This document shows positions 22,940-32,656 of a stretch of DNA of 64,000 nt, one piece after another. A program made the translations under genes and the position numbers. Origin of the DNA: Natronomonas aquatica. Its GTDB lineage: Archaea > Halobacteriota > Halobacteria > Halobacteriales > Haloarculaceae. Every line of letters begins with the position of its first letter. The stretch's first letter is position 1. The stretch lies in assembly GCF_024449025.1 (NCBI RefSeq), contig NZ_JAHLKM010000009.1, forward strand, positions 1 through 64,000, written 5' to 3'. Under the pieces are notes generated by a model. The model was not told the origin of the DNA. It saw only the letters and a program-made list of their open reading frames with translations, and ran no database searches.

Positions 22940-24307
22940 ATGGGACGTGAAACGTGGGGAACCCGGATCGGGTTCATTCTCGCGGCGGTCGGAAGCGCAG
23001 TGGGACTAGGTAACATCTGGCGGTTTCCGTTCCAGGTCGGCCAGGAGGGAGGCGCAGCCTTCATGGTCATGTACCTCGCCTTCGTGTTGCTGATCGGCTT
23101 CCCGGCGATGCTCGCGGAGTTCGTCGTCGGACGGAAGACCGGCCTGAACGCGGTCGGTGCGATCCGGGAGTTCGCCGGCGGCGTGTGGCAGTACCTCGGT
23201 GGCCTGTTCGTCCTCATCGGGTTCGTCATCCTCTCGTATTACAGCGTGATCGGCGGGTGGGTGCTCCGATACGTCGTCGGGAGCGCTACCGGCGGGTACG
23301 TCGGCGACGCCGCACAGGGTGAACCGCCGGTCGCCGCCCAGTTCTTCGCCGAGATCGCGTCCGGATGGGACGCGCTTCTCTTTCATGCGATATTCATGCT
23401 GCTCGTCGTCGGCATCGTGGCGTTCGGCATCCAGCGGGGGATCGAGATCGGTGTCAAGGTGATGGTCCCGGCCATCTTCGTGATCTTCGGGGTGCTTTCG
23501 GTGTACGCGTTCAGCCTCCCGGGGGCCGGGGAAGCGTACGCGTATTATCTCTCGCCAAACTTCGAGTACATCGTCGCGAACTGGCAAAGCCTGGTGCCGG
23601 CCGCGGCCGGGCAGGGCTTTTTCACGCTGTCTCTCGGGATGGGCGTGATGATAACGTACGCGTCGTATCTCGGTTCCGACGAGAACCTCGCGATCGACGG
23701 CACGAGCATCGTCGTGTTGAACACCTCCGTCTCGGTCCTGACCGGGCTGATCGTCTTCCCGATCCTGTTCACGGCGGGGCTGGATCCGGAGACCTCCGGG
23801 CCCGGGGCGCTTTTCATCAGCGTCGCGGATGCCCTCGGTAGCCTTCCGTTCGGTCGCGTCGTCGGCACCCTCTTTTTCGCCACGGTCGCCATCGCCGCGC
23901 TGTCCTCGGCGATCAGCCTCATCGAGGTCGTCGTCTCCTATGCGATCGACGAGTTCGGTATGGACCGGGCGAGGGCGACCGTGATCGTCGGGGCCGGCAT
24001 CTTCCTTCTGGGGGTCCCCGTCACCGTCGATACGGTGTTCGTCGACCTCTATGACATGCTCGCCGCACAGATCCTGCTCGTGCTGGGCGGGATCCTGCTG
24101 ATGGTCGCCATCACCTGGCTCCACGCGGACGAGGCGGTCGAGGAACTCCGGGAGGGAATCGGAGACCTCGGCGCCGTCGGCACGCTCTGGATCTGGATGG
24201 TTCGGATCCCGGTCGTCGCCGTCCTGATCGTTTCGCTGTATCTCGGTGTTACCGGATACCTGGAGTTCCTACAGGGGCCCTTTGCTGACTTCCTCGCCTC
24301 GAGGTAG
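22940..24307 (+). CDS. Neurotransmitter:sodium symporter (NSS/SNF) family transporter
   Basis: 455 aa, about 11-12 transmembrane segments. The family signature is at the N-terminus: GFILAAVGSAVGLGNIWRFPF, with the unwound TM1 sodium and substrate site. The family (LeuT-type) imports amino acids or related compounds with Na+. Length is normal for prokaryotic members. It is preceded by the GAGTA microsatellite. Substrate unknown. Confidence 0.9.
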   Translation: MGRETWGTRIGFILAAVGSAVGLGNIWRFPFQVGQEGGAAFMVMYLAFVLLIGFPAMLAEFVVGRKTGLNAVGAIREFAGGVWQYLGGLFVLIGFVILSYYSVIGGWVLRYVVGSATGGYVGDAAQGEPPVAAQFFAEIASGWDALLFHAIFMLLVVGIVAFGIQRGIEIGVKVMVPAIFVIFGVLSVYAFSLPGAGEAYAYYLSPNFEYIVANWQSLVPAAAGQGFFTLSLGMGVMITYASYLGSDENLAIDGTSIVVLNTSVSVLTGLIVFPILFTAGLDPETSGPGALFISVADALGSLPFGRVVGTLFFATVAIAALSSAISLIEVVVSYAIDEFGMDRARATVIVGAGIFLLGVPVTVDTVFVDLYDMLAAQILLVLGGILLMVAITWLHADEAVEELREGIGDLGAVGTLWIWMVRIPVVAVLIVSLYLGVTGYLEFLQGPFADFLASR

Positions 24308-24499
24308 CCGAGGGCCGTTGTCTCGCCTGCGGGGAACCGTCCGAACGCCACCGTCTCGTGGCATTCGATAACAGATGTGTCACGGAAGTTTAGATTCTGA
24401 CCAGTGGTTCGCCCCGGCAAACGGCGGTCTGAGGTGTGCTGTGGGGCAGGTTGTGCGAGCGAAAACGTCGACCCCGTCGTTTCGTGTCCCAAGACCGTG

Positions 24500-25675
24500 T
24501 CAGGACGCCGTCTCCGTCTCGACGCCGGTGATCTCGAAGCGGGCGCCGCCGGCGTCGCTTTCGGTGGCGGAGATCTCCCAGCCGTGGGCGTCGACGATGC
24601 CGTCGACAATCGCCAGCCCGAGGCCGGTGCCGTCCGCCGAGGTGGACTCGCCGGGATCGAAGAGCCGGTCGACGTCGTCCTCGGGGAGCCCCCGGCCGTC
24701 GTCCTCGACGTAGAACCCCGAGCCGTCCGGGAGGGCACCGACAGTGACGGTGATCCCGTCCCCGCCGTGCTCGACGGCGTCATCGGCCTGCGGCCGATTG
24801 CTCGTCGAACCGTGTTCGACGCTGTCGTCGGACCCCGTCCGACTGCCCGTGGAGCCATGCTCCACGGCGTTCCGAAACAGGTTCTCGAACAGTTGCTGGA
24901 GCCGGCTCGCGTCGGCGATGACGGTGGGATCGTCCTCGACGGCGAGCGTCGCCTCGGGGGCCGTAATCATGGTCCAACAGCGGTCCGCGACCGACGCCAG
25001 CGAAACCGGTTCGGTGTCGTCGATCGATTTGTCCTGTCGAGCGAGCGTCAGAAGCTCATCGATGAGTGTGTCCATCCGGTCGATCGCCGTCGTGACGGCC
25101 TCGATGTGCTCGCTTTCGTGTTCCTCCTGTAGCAGTTCCAGACGGCCGGTAGCCACGGTGAGGGGGTTCCGCAAGTCGTGAGAAATGACGCTCGCGAAGT
25201 GATCGAGCCGTTCGTTTTGTCGCTCTAGCTCCTGTTCCCGCGCCTCGAGTTCGGCGCGTTCGGCCTCCAGTGCGTCGCGGTACTGCTCCTGTCGGGCGTC
25301 GTAGAGCCCGATCAGGAACCCGGCGATGCCCCCGGTCGTCATCCAGTTGACGACCACGAACGGCACGTCGACCATCGTGATCCCGTGGGCCGCCTGATAC
25401 GGGATCACGGGGTAGCCGAAGACGATGCCGACGAGGGCTCCGACCCAGGTCCAGCCCGCCACGCGGCGCATCCCCGACGTCGGGAGGTCGCTCCGGTAGA
25501 GCCGGACCCCGGCGCCGATCAGAAGCGCCGACAGGGCAATCGGGACGATCACGCCGACCATCAGAGAGTGGATCGCGGGTTCGCGGACGGCATGATAGAG
25601 GTGCGACAGCGCGGTCGCTACCCCCACTGCGGCGATCGCGCCCGCGCTGTGTCCTCGGGAAAGCCGGGCCCTCAT
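24500..25675 (-). CDS. Membrane sensor histidine kinase with expanded ATPase-domain loop
   Basis: 391 aa. The N-terminus has about six hydrophobic helices (residues 10-135), then a coiled-coil linker, the H-box HFASVISHDLRNPL with phospho-accepting His, and a HATPase_c domain (N-box around LFENLFRNAVEHG, G1 VEDDGRGLP, G2 GTGLGLAIVDGIV). Directly at the N-box lies a 15-residue imperfect tandem repeat, VEHGSTGSRTGSDDS / VEHGSTSNRPQADDA / VEHGGDG (about residues 271-307). This duplicates the end of the N-box and adds a flexible 30-residue loop. No response regulator is adjacent. Confidence 0.88.
   Translation of the reverse strand: MRARLSRGHSAGAIAAVGVATALSHLYHAVREPAIHSLMVGVIVPIALSALLIGAGVRLYRSDLPTSGMRRVAGWTWVGALVGIVFGYPVIPYQAAHGITMVDVPFVVVNWMTTGGIAGFLIGLYDARQEQYRDALEAERAELEAREQELERQNERLDHFASVISHDLRNPLTVATGRLELLQEEHESEHIEAVTTAIDRMDTLIDELLTLARQDKSIDDTEPVSLASVADRCWTMITAPEATLAVEDDPTVIADASRLQQLFENLFRNAVEHGSTGSRTGSDDSVEHGSTSNRPQADDAVEHGGDGITVTVGALPDGSGFYVEDDGRGLPEDDVDRLFDPGESTSADGTGLGLAIVDGIVDAHGWEISATESDAGGARFEITGVETETAS
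24776..24865 (-). repeat. 45-bp imperfect tandem repeat inside the kinase gene
   Basis: Two 15-codon units starting VEHGST, followed by a partial third (VEHG). It lies in the ATP-binding domain between N-box and G1 box and stays in frame. Confidence 0.75.
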
Positions 25676-25788
25676 GGCGTCGTCTCGTTCGCTGTCATCG
25701 TTCGGGTTTGAGGGGGGATACCCTTAGGCCATCCGGACGCTGGGCGGGAAACCTAATCCCTAAATATGGAGGATAGGTAACACTCCTC

Positions 25789-26385
25789 ATGGCCGATGGA
25801 TCCGATCCCGACCGCACGCCGGAGCAGTGGAACGAGATCGTCGCACGGATGAACGAACGGATGGTCGAGGGGATGGAGGCCAGCACGGAGGCCCAAGCGG
25901 AGTTCGTCGAATCGTGGGTCGACGCCTTCGACGCCTTCGAGTCGATCAACGAAGAACAGTTCTCGAGGGAGGGGTCCGAGGGAAACACGCGGGCACACTC
26001 GGTATGGATGGAGGCCGCCGAGGAGACAGCCGAGAAGATGGCCGCCGCCGCCCGCGGCGGAGAGATCGATCCCGAGGAGGTGCGAGACCTGTGGCTCGAC
26101 AGCGCCAACGAGGCGTTCAAGGAAGTGATCTCGACCGACGCGTTCTCCTCGATGACCGGCCGGAGCGTCGAGGACGCCCTCGACGTACGGGAGACGGTCG
26201 ACGAAAGTGCCCAGGCGACGCTCCGGGAGTTCGGCTTTGCGACCGAACGCGACGTCCGGGAGGTCGGCGAACGGCTCGTCGAACTCGAACGCCGCCAGAA
26301 GAAACTCCAGCGGGAGCTCGGGCGGCTCGAGGACGTCGAGACGAAACTTGACCGTGTCCTCGAGCACCTCGAGGAACCGGCATGA
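25789..26385 (+). CDS. phaE: PHA synthase class III subunit PhaE
   Basis: 198 aa, acidic and largely helical. MADGSDPDRTPEQWNEIVARM and the C-terminal coiled coil (EVGERLVELERRQKKLQREL) are as in haloarchaeal PhaE, which forms the active class III polyhydroxyalkanoate synthase with PhaC on PHA granules. The stop overlaps the phaC start (ATGA at 26382). The length fits haloarchaeal PhaE and is shorter than bacterial ones. Confidence 0.88.
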   Translation: MADGSDPDRTPEQWNEIVARMNERMVEGMEASTEAQAEFVESWVDAFDAFESINEEQFSREGSEGNTRAHSVWMEAAEETAEKMAAAARGGEIDPEEVRDLWLDSANEAFKEVISTDAFSSMTGRSVEDALDVRETVDESAQATLREFGFATERDVREVGERLVELERRQKKLQRELGRLEDVETKLDRVLEHLEEPA

Positions 26386-27707
26386 CGGACCCGGAGAACG
26401 CGACGGAGGGGGCGGCGGATATCGAAGCCGCCTTCGACCTCCAACGACAGACGTGGGAGAACGCCGCCGACTTCCTCGAAAAGCTCGCCCAGGTCGACGA
26501 CGCCAACAGGCGGGTCGCCGACGTGGACGTCGGAAAAACATCCAGCGAGGTCGTCTACGAGGAGAACAAACTCGAACTTCTCCACTACGAGCCGCGGACC
26601 GACGAACGACACGACGTCCCGATCCTGTTCGTCTATGCGCTGTTCAACAGGCCCTTTATTCTCGATCTCCAGCCCGATCGGTCCGTGATACGGGCGTTCC
26701 TCGATCGTGGCTTCGACGTCTACATGATCGACTGGAACGAGCCCTCGCTTTTGGACCACACGCTCACCTTCGAGGACTACGTCGACCGGTATCTCGACAA
26801 CTGCGTCGACGTCGTCAGGGAACGCTCCGGCCAGGAGTCGATCAGCCTCTTCGGCTACTGCATGGGCGGGGCGTTTTCAGTGCTGTACGCCGCGCTGTAC
26901 CCCGAGAAGGTCCGGAGCCTCGGGCTGATGGCCACGGCGGTGAACCTTCGCGATACGGACAGCGTCGTCGACCAGTGGGTCGGCGAGGACTTCTTCGATC
27001 CCGAGTCGCTCGTCGACGCCTACGGGAACGTCCCGGCGGACATCGTCGATGCGGCCTTCTCGGCGCGCGAACCCGTCCAGAACAGCCTCACGAAGTACCT
27101 GCGCTTTTTCGACGGGATCGAGGACGAGGACTTCGTCGAGAACTTCGCCCGCATGGAGCGGTGGATCGAGGAGAGCATCGACATCCCCGGCCGAATGTTG
27201 GTCGACTTCATCGATGCGACGTACCACGAACAGCGGATCTACAACAACGAGATGTACATCGACGGCAGACACGCCGACCTCGGGAACCTGGATATGCCGA
27301 TCGCACAGATCATCGGCAACTACGACAGCGTCGTCCCGCCGGCGGCACCACGGGAGTTCACCGGGAGGCTCCCGGACGATACGACCGTCTTCAAGGCCGA
27401 CACCGGGCACATGGGGCTGGCCGTCTCGGGGCGTGCACACGCCGAACTGTGGCCGGCGGTCTGTGACTGGTACGAGGAGCGTTCGGGGGGCGAAAAAACG
27501 GGAGACACGACGGCGGCCGACGCCGAAAGCGAGCTCCGCCGGATCGAGGGGATCGGCCCGACCTACGCCGGGCGACTTCGGGAGGCCGGCGTCGAAACCG
27601 TGGCGGACCTCGCGGAGGCCGACCCGGACACCGTCGCCGACGACGCCGACGTCCCCCAGGGGCGTCTCGAAGGGTTGATCGGGCAGGCACGGGAGGAGAG
27701 GCGCTGA
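26382..27707 (+). CDS. phaC: PHA synthase class III subunit PhaC with C-terminal helix-hairpin-helix tail
   Basis: 441 aa. An alpha/beta-hydrolase core polymerises hydroxyacyl-CoA. The lipase-like box GYCMGG has the nucleophile C160, the acid lies in GNYDSVVPP and the base in DTGHMGLAVSG. After residue about 383, a linker leads to a helix-hairpin-helix-like module (RRIEGIGPTYAGRLREAGVE, then TVADLAEADPD), a fold usually involved in DNA binding. Haloarchaeal PhaC proteins are known to have extended C-termini. A tail of this kind could tether granules to DNA, which is inference. Translationally coupled to phaE. Confidence 0.92.
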   Translation: MTDPENATEGAADIEAAFDLQRQTWENAADFLEKLAQVDDANRRVADVDVGKTSSEVVYEENKLELLHYEPRTDERHDVPILFVYALFNRPFILDLQPDRSVIRAFLDRGFDVYMIDWNEPSLLDHTLTFEDYVDRYLDNCVDVVRERSGQESISLFGYCMGGAFSVLYAALYPEKVRSLGLMATAVNLRDTDSVVDQWVGEDFFDPESLVDAYGNVPADIVDAAFSAREPVQNSLTKYLRFFDGIEDEDFVENFARMERWIEESIDIPGRMLVDFIDATYHEQRIYNNEMYIDGRHADLGNLDMPIAQIIGNYDSVVPPAAPREFTGRLPDDTTVFKADTGHMGLAVSGRAHAELWPAVCDWYEERSGGEKTGDTTAADAESELRRIEGIGPTYAGRLREAGVETVADLAEADPDTVADDADVPQGRLEGLIGQAREERR

Positions 27708-27868
27708 TCGACACCCGGCAGCCGAAACGGTTGGTATCTTTTACCACAGCATATAAATAATGTAGGATCGCTACGTAGGGGTAACGTGTGTGAAACGAGA
27801 GCCGGGCGGGAAACGGCGGAGACGGACAGTTCCCGGGGCGTCGTGACGGCGGAGGACCAATAAAAACG

Positions 27869-28762
27869 ATGTTCACGCCAAATACGACGGGGGGATGGCC
27901 GTTCTCGCCGGCGCTGTTCCGGATCCTCCGGCGGATCCGACACAACCGGCGCAACGGCGGGTGTGCGATCGGCTGTGATCGCGACCGGACCGACGACTCG
28001 AGGCTGCCGTGGTCGACCGACGGCGCCTACGGCGGCTGGGGCGGGCGGGCGTTCCACGGCGTCGACGCCCCGGCGAAAGCGCCCGGCGCGGAGGGAGAGC
28101 CCACGCCGATCGTGTTCGTCCACGGCCTCCAGCGGGACGCCTGCGACTGGGAGGCCCACGCGGAGTTCTTCCTCGAGCGCGGCTACGGCGGCGACGACCT
28201 GTGGGCGATCACGTTCCGCGAGGGGGCCTCGACCCACCCGGAGATGGCCGACCAGCTCGATGACTTCGTCGGTCGGGTCCGCGAACACACCGGCTCCGAC
28301 ACCGTCGCGGTCGTCGGCCACAGCCTCGGCGTCACGGGGACGCGGTTCTGGCTGGCGGCCCGCGGCCGCTACGAGTGGGTCGAGACGGTCGTCGGGCTGG
28401 CCGGCCCGAACCACGGCACGGTGTTCAACACCTGGTGTGTCGAGGCCGGACTCGACGGCGAGGACTACCGGGTGAGCCCCTTCCTGCGGGCCGACTACGA
28501 CGAGTACGAGGACCACCCGCTCGCGTGGCTCAACCGCGTCGAGACCCCGGGCGACGTCGAGTACTACACCGTCCGCGGGGCCGACGACGCCCTCTACTGG
28601 CGGTGCCCGGAGAGCCCCGAACTCGAGGGAGCGACGAACGTCGTCCTCGAGACGGGCCACGACGGCGTCCGGACGGCCCGGGCCACCAAGGAGTACCTCT
28701 TCGAGTGGCTCACCGGGGAACACCCCTACGATCTGCGCCACCAGGTCGGCCTCGCCCGGTGA
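27869..28762 (+). CDS. Alpha/beta-hydrolase, lipase class 2-like
   Basis: 297 aa. The oxyanion-hole strand IVFVHGLQRDACDWEAH and nucleophile elbow VVGHSLGVTGTRF (S152) define the fold, with GLAGPNHG as in class 2 lipases. The N-terminal 45 residues are basic with cysteines and give no clear signal peptide. It follows phaEC by 160 bp on the same strand, so action on PHA or related esters is possible but not shown by motif. Confidence 0.78.
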   Translation: MFTPNTTGGWPFSPALFRILRRIRHNRRNGGCAIGCDRDRTDDSRLPWSTDGAYGGWGGRAFHGVDAPAKAPGAEGEPTPIVFVHGLQRDACDWEAHAEFFLERGYGGDDLWAITFREGASTHPEMADQLDDFVGRVREHTGSDTVAVVGHSLGVTGTRFWLAARGRYEWVETVVGLAGPNHGTVFNTWCVEAGLDGEDYRVSPFLRADYDEYEDHPLAWLNRVETPGDVEYYTVRGADDALYWRCPESPELEGATNVVLETGHDGVRTARATKEYLFEWLTGEHPYDLRHQVGLAR

Positions 28763-28834
28763 CCGGCCGGCCGTCGATCGGCGGTTCGGTCGCGTTCCAC
28801 ACACTTATGACCGCGATAGCTGTACCGGGACCGC

Positions 28835-29227
28835 ATGCCACGCGATTACGACCGCTCGGAGATCCCGTCGGTGTACAACCTCGGCGACGTGACGCCGTAC
28901 CGCGACGAGGAGGGCTTCCAGCAGGTGGTCTTCCGGGGGATCGATCAGCTGATCGGCTTTTCTCGCATCAGCCCCGAAAAGCCGGAAGCCGACCCCCACA
29001 CCCATCCTTACGAGCAGACGAACATGCTGCTCGAGGGACGTCTGGAGTTCCACGTCGACGGCGAGTGGGTCGAACTCGAACCCCACGACGCGCTGACGAT
29101 CCCGCCGGAGATCCCACACACAGCGCGGCCAATCGAAGGCGAACACGCGACACTGCTGGCGTTCTGGCCGCTCCGGGAGGACCGCCTCGACGGGACGGAA
29201 TACCAGCGCGAGTTCCCCGATTTATAA
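28835..29227 (+). CDS. Cupin-domain protein
   Basis: 130 aa, a single cupin barrel. Motif 1 is HTHPYEQTNMLLEGRLEFHV and motif 2 HDALTIPPEIPHTARP; these supply His/Glu ligands for a metal. The function of such small cupins is not predictable (isomerase, dioxygenase or sensor). Confidence 0.85.
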   Translation: MPRDYDRSEIPSVYNLGDVTPYRDEEGFQQVVFRGIDQLIGFSRISPEKPEADPHTHPYEQTNMLLEGRLEFHVDGEWVELEPHDALTIPPEIPHTARPIEGEHATLLAFWPLREDRLDGTEYQREFPDL

Positions 29228-29404
29228 CGGATGGTGAGGGAGGGGCCACCGCGGGGACCCCGGCGCCCCGTTCTCGGCGTGTCATAGAGAACGTCTCGTA
29301 CGCTCGTTCTCCAAGATCTGCCAGGACCTGTGTAACGCGCGTATGCACCACCGGGATCGCGAACGCCCACAGCATTATCGCGATTGCTTCCCTATAGAGA
29401 AAGG

Positions 29405-29695
29405 ATGGCAGACACGGAAAGCGGACGAGAGACGCAAGCGGATGGGGACAACCGACGCGAAAACGGGAGCCCGTCGCCCCCCGAGTGTCACCGTCGCGGC
29501 TGCACCGAGCGGGCGACGTTTGTCGTCCTCGAACGGTATCAGGAAGAGACCGGGCACGGTGCCGTTGAGGCGGAGGCCCATCTCTGTCGGGAGCATACCG
29601 CCGAAGAGAGTCCCACGAATCTCGATGGGAGTTACGCTGAGTACGTGTTCCGTGTCGAGCCGCTCGAAGAGACGCCGGATCCGGACACGGCGTGA
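29405..29695 (+). CDS. Small haloarchaeal protein with Cys/His motif
   Basis: 96 aa from the ATG at 29405 (MADTESGRETQ), preferred over 29384 because TATCGCGATTGCTTCCCTATAG upstream is more promoter-like than coding. The core has C-x4-C (CHRRGC) and HLCREH, a possible zinc site, then an acidic tail. Family not recognised. Confidence 0.6.
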   Translation: MADTESGRETQADGDNRRENGSPSPPECHRRGCTERATFVVLERYQEETGHGAVEAEAHLCREHTAEESPTNLDGSYAEYVFRVEPLEETPDPDTA

Positions 29696-29810
29696 ACAGA
29701 ACGGACTTCGAGGTAGGCGATATGGTCGTGTTGGCTAACCGCGACGTCGAAGCGGAGTGGACGAAACGGGGCAGGAGGGAGCCGACGGAACGAACGACCG
29801 CCGGCCGCGA

Positions 29811-30686
29811 TCAGTCCAGGCGGTCGTCGACGACCGTCCGGGCGACCGAAACGGCGTTTGCGATCCCGGCCTCGAAGCCGTCCTCGAAGGTCGGCGCGAA
29901 GAGCGACTCCCGGGCCGAGATGCCCGGTTTTGGTCGGTCGTGGTTCGAGATCCCGCGGATCGAGAGGTACCGATCGAGGCGGCCGAACCGCTGGAGCGCC
30001 GCCGCGGTCCCCGCGTCCTCCATCTCCGTCGCCCGGTAGGGGCCGGGCGCGCGGGTCTCGACGAGCCGTTCGGCCTGTTCGGCGAGGTCGTGGCCGTGCC
30101 AGATCTCGTCGCCACAGAGGTTGGTCCCGCCGACGACACGGGGCGCATCGCTAGCCCCGGCGCCCACGGCCGCGAGGTCGGCCCCCTCGGCGAGCGTCCG
30201 TGCCTCCGCGACCAGTTCGGCGTCGAGATCGAAGACGCCCTGCTCGTCGGTGTAGGGGTTCAACGCGATCGGTCCCTCCCCGTCCCAGTCTTTGTCTTCG
30301 TCCTCGTCATCGTACTCGTCTTCCCCGTCGGCCGGGTCGACCCGGCACTTGTCGTCCCAGTCGACGACCGTGTCGGCGACGACGACCGAACCGACCGGAA
30401 GCGTCGGCGGGCCGCCGGCGGCGCCGACCGAGAGGACGAGCGCTCCCGCGGGATCGAGGCGGTCACTCGAGAGCAGCGCGGCGGTCGTCGTCGCGGCCGC
30501 GGCCTTGCCGATCCCCGTCGGAACGACGGCCAGCCCCCGATCGGAGTACCGGAGCGGCGTCGGGACACCGTCGATTTCGATCGCCCCCTCGAGGTCGTAG
30601 GCCGCCCGCCAGGGGGCCGCCTCGCCGGGCAACCCGTCCAGGTCGTCGAAGGCCGGCAACACGAGAGCGTCCACGTCGAGGGTCAT
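29811..30686 (-). CDS. Nucleoside phosphorylase-like protein (purine nucleoside permease family)
   Basis: 291 aa. The phosphorylase-superfamily pattern includes VVPTGIGKAAAATTTAALL, VLSVGAAGG and a late ATEMEDAGTAAAL, the Glu/Asp substrate site. This set fits the NUP/nucleoside phosphorylase group acting on purine nucleosides. An acidic insertion (DEYDDEDEDKDWDGE, near residue 125) is a surface loop typical of halophiles. Convergent with the small plus-strand gene, divergent from hjc. Confidence 0.75.
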   Translation of the reverse strand: MTLDVDALVLPAFDDLDGLPGEAAPWRAAYDLEGAIEIDGVPTPLRYSDRGLAVVPTGIGKAAAATTTAALLSSDRLDPAGALVLSVGAAGGPPTLPVGSVVVADTVVDWDDKCRVDPADGEDEYDDEDEDKDWDGEGPIALNPYTDEQGVFDLDAELVAEARTLAEGADLAAVGAGASDAPRVVGGTNLCGDEIWHGHDLAEQAERLVETRAPGPYRATEMEDAGTAAALQRFGRLDRYLSIRGISNHDRPKPGISARESLFAPTFEDGFEAGIANAVSVARTVVDDRLD

Positions 30687-30814
30687 ACTGTCAGTTCGAG
30701 TGGCTCTGACAAAGAGGCGGCGGTCGGTCCAGGAGGCGGGGGAGGCGGGAAGACAGAGCCGAACGGGCCGACGGAGGACGGGGCTTAAGCGTGCCGGCGC
30801 CCGAACGGACGGTA

Positions 30815-31330
30815 ATGGCGAACCCGAACGCGAAGGGCGACCGCAGGGAACGTGAACTCGTCACGGCGCTGGACGAGGCGGGGTTCGCGGTGATGCGCGC
30901 GCCCGCCTCGGGCAGCGCGACCGAGCGGGAACTCCCGGACGTGCTGGCCGGCGACGGCGAGACCTTCTATGCGATCGAGGCGAAATCCTCGGCGGGCGAT
31001 CCGATCTACCTCTCCGGCGAGGAGATCGAGGCGCTGGTGTACTTCGCGCGGAACTTCGGCGCGAAACCCCGCGTCGGCGTCCGGTTCGACCGGGAGGAGT
31101 GGTACTTTTTCCATCCCGGCGATCTCTACGAGACCGACGGCGGCAACTACCGGGTAAAAAAGGAGACGGCACTCGCGGAGGGGACCGACTTCGCGGAGTT
31201 CACCGGCGAATCCCGGAAAGTGACTCTCGAAGAGATTTCAGTCCGGAGCGAGGCCGACAACAAACGCGAGATACTGGAGGCGGTAAAACGCGGCGATCTC
31301 TCTGTCGACGAGGCCCTGGAAATGTTTTGA
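30815..31330 (+). CDS. hjc: Holliday junction resolvase Hjc
   Basis: 171 aa from the ATG at 30815 ([16 protein letters not shown]). The catalytic core is [19 protein letters not shown] followed by IEAKSS, the E...D...ExK nuclease motif of archaeal Hjc. It resolves four-way recombination junctions as a dimer. It has a longer C-terminus than crenarchaeal Hjc, as in other haloarchaea. Confidence 0.93.
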   Translation: MANPNAKGDRRERELVTALDEAGFAVMRAPASGSATERELPDVLAGDGETFYAIEAKSSAGDPIYLSGEEIEALVYFARNFGAKPRVGVRFDREEWYFFHPGDLYETDGGNYRVKKETALAEGTDFAEFTGESRKVTLEEISVRSEADNKREILEAVKRGDLSVDEALEMF

Positions 31331-31667
31331 ACGCCCCTGGCTAATCGGCGGGCGTGCGGGAGACACGGCACGAATCCCGTACTTCGAATCATAAAATAGT
31401 CGACAGTAACGCGAACCGCTTCCGTTTCAGTCTCCCGTCAGTTCATCCATACATTCGGCACAAACGTCTATGGTACCGATCCGCCGAGTTCGTCCTCCCG
31501 ATCTTACGTGGGCCCACCGATCGATATCTCGATAAACGCCGTTTCAGCGTGTTCAGCGAGCGCCGTTATTGAAACGAACCGACCCGGTCTCGATCGACGG
31601 ATCACCCGAAATCGCCGGACTCGGCCCGAGACACGCGGTTTATAAGTCATCGCGCACAAACTGGGGT
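31331..31667. other. Intergenic upstream of the Nog1-type GTPase
   Basis: About 340 bp without a supported gene. TTTATAAGTC (31639-31648) is a TATA box placed about 25 nt before the ATG at 31668 and decides that start over an upstream in-frame ATG at 31569. Confidence 0.6.
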
Positions 31668-32645
31668 ATGCACTTCGAAGACCTTCCGACGACGCCCCGG
31701 TCGGAGGAGCTGGTCGACAAGGCGTTCTCGCGGGCGGCGCGGGCGGGGCGGGCAAAATCCGGCAAGGAGGCCCAGGAGTCGATGCTCCAGACGGCGGCGA
31801 ACATCCTCTCCGATAACCTCGGCAACGTGGTCACCTCCTGGCCCGACTTCGATACGGTCGACGACTTCTATTATGAGTTCGCGGACGCGACGCTTTCCGA
31901 CACGGACGTCGAGGGGATCGACCGGCTCAGACAGCACCTCTCGGAGGTGATGTGGGCCTCACGGCAGACTGACTCGATCAAAGGGGAGTACCAGGGCCGG
32001 ATCAGAAACGCCGACACCGACACCGCCCGGAAGCTCCGCAAGCAGGCCTTCGCCCGGCTCGCGGACGTGACCGAACAGGTGGAAGCGGACCTCCTGGCGA
32101 TCGGGGAGGCCCGCGACGCCCTCAAGACGCTGCCGGACATCCGGGCCGACGAGCCCGCGATCGTCGTCGCCGGCTACCCGAACGTCGGCAAGTCGTCGTT
32201 CGTCAACCGGGTCACGAACGCCACGAACGAGACGGCCGCCTATCCCTACACGACCACCCGGATCGGGATCGGTCACCTCGAGCGCGACCGCATCCGGTAT
32301 CAGTTGATCGACACGCCCGGACTGCTCGATCGGCCGGCCGAGGAGCGGAACGCGATCGAGTCACAGGCCGTCTCGGCGCTGACACACCTGGCCGACGCGG
32401 TCGTGGTGCTGCTCGACGCCAGCGGCGACTGTGGGTACCCTCTCGATCGTCAGCTCGATTTGCTCGCCGAGATCGAGGCGACCTTCGAGGCGCCGGTGCT
32501 GGCCGTCTGTAACAAATCCGACCGCTCGCGGGACGTCGACGCCGACCACTACATGAGCGTCGAGACGGGCGAGGGCGTCGAGGGGGTCGTCGACGCCGCG
32601 ATCGGGGCGATCGGCTACGAGCCCGAACTCCCGTTCGAGTCGTAG
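31668..32645 (+). CDS. Nog1-family GTPase
   Basis: 325 aa from MHFEDLPTTPRSEELVDKAF. The N-terminal helical bundle (about 1-160) is followed by a G domain: G1 GYPNVGKSSF, G2 region around TTRIGIG, G3 DTPGLL, G4 NKSD. This is the Obg/Nog1 GTPase group that acts in large-subunit ribosome assembly. The leaderless promoter supports the start. Confidence 0.9.
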   Translation: MHFEDLPTTPRSEELVDKAFSRAARAGRAKSGKEAQESMLQTAANILSDNLGNVVTSWPDFDTVDDFYYEFADATLSDTDVEGIDRLRQHLSEVMWASRQTDSIKGEYQGRIRNADTDTARKLRKQAFARLADVTEQVEADLLAIGEARDALKTLPDIRADEPAIVVAGYPNVGKSSFVNRVTNATNETAAYPYTTTRIGIGHLERDRIRYQLIDTPGLLDRPAEERNAIESQAVSALTHLADAVVVLLDASGDCGYPLDRQLDLLAEIEATFEAPVLAVCNKSDRSRDVDADHYMSVETGEGVEGVVDAAIGAIGYEPELPFES

Positions 32646-32656
32646 ACGAGCGACGG

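Noticed and set aside
29692-30039. Plus-strand frame starting with GTG that overlaps the previous stop (MNRTDFEVGDMVVLANRDVE)
   Set aside because: The first 20 residues look protein-like, but the remainder is an antisense shadow of the nucleoside phosphorylase. At best it is a truncated start of a lost gene; not enough to call.
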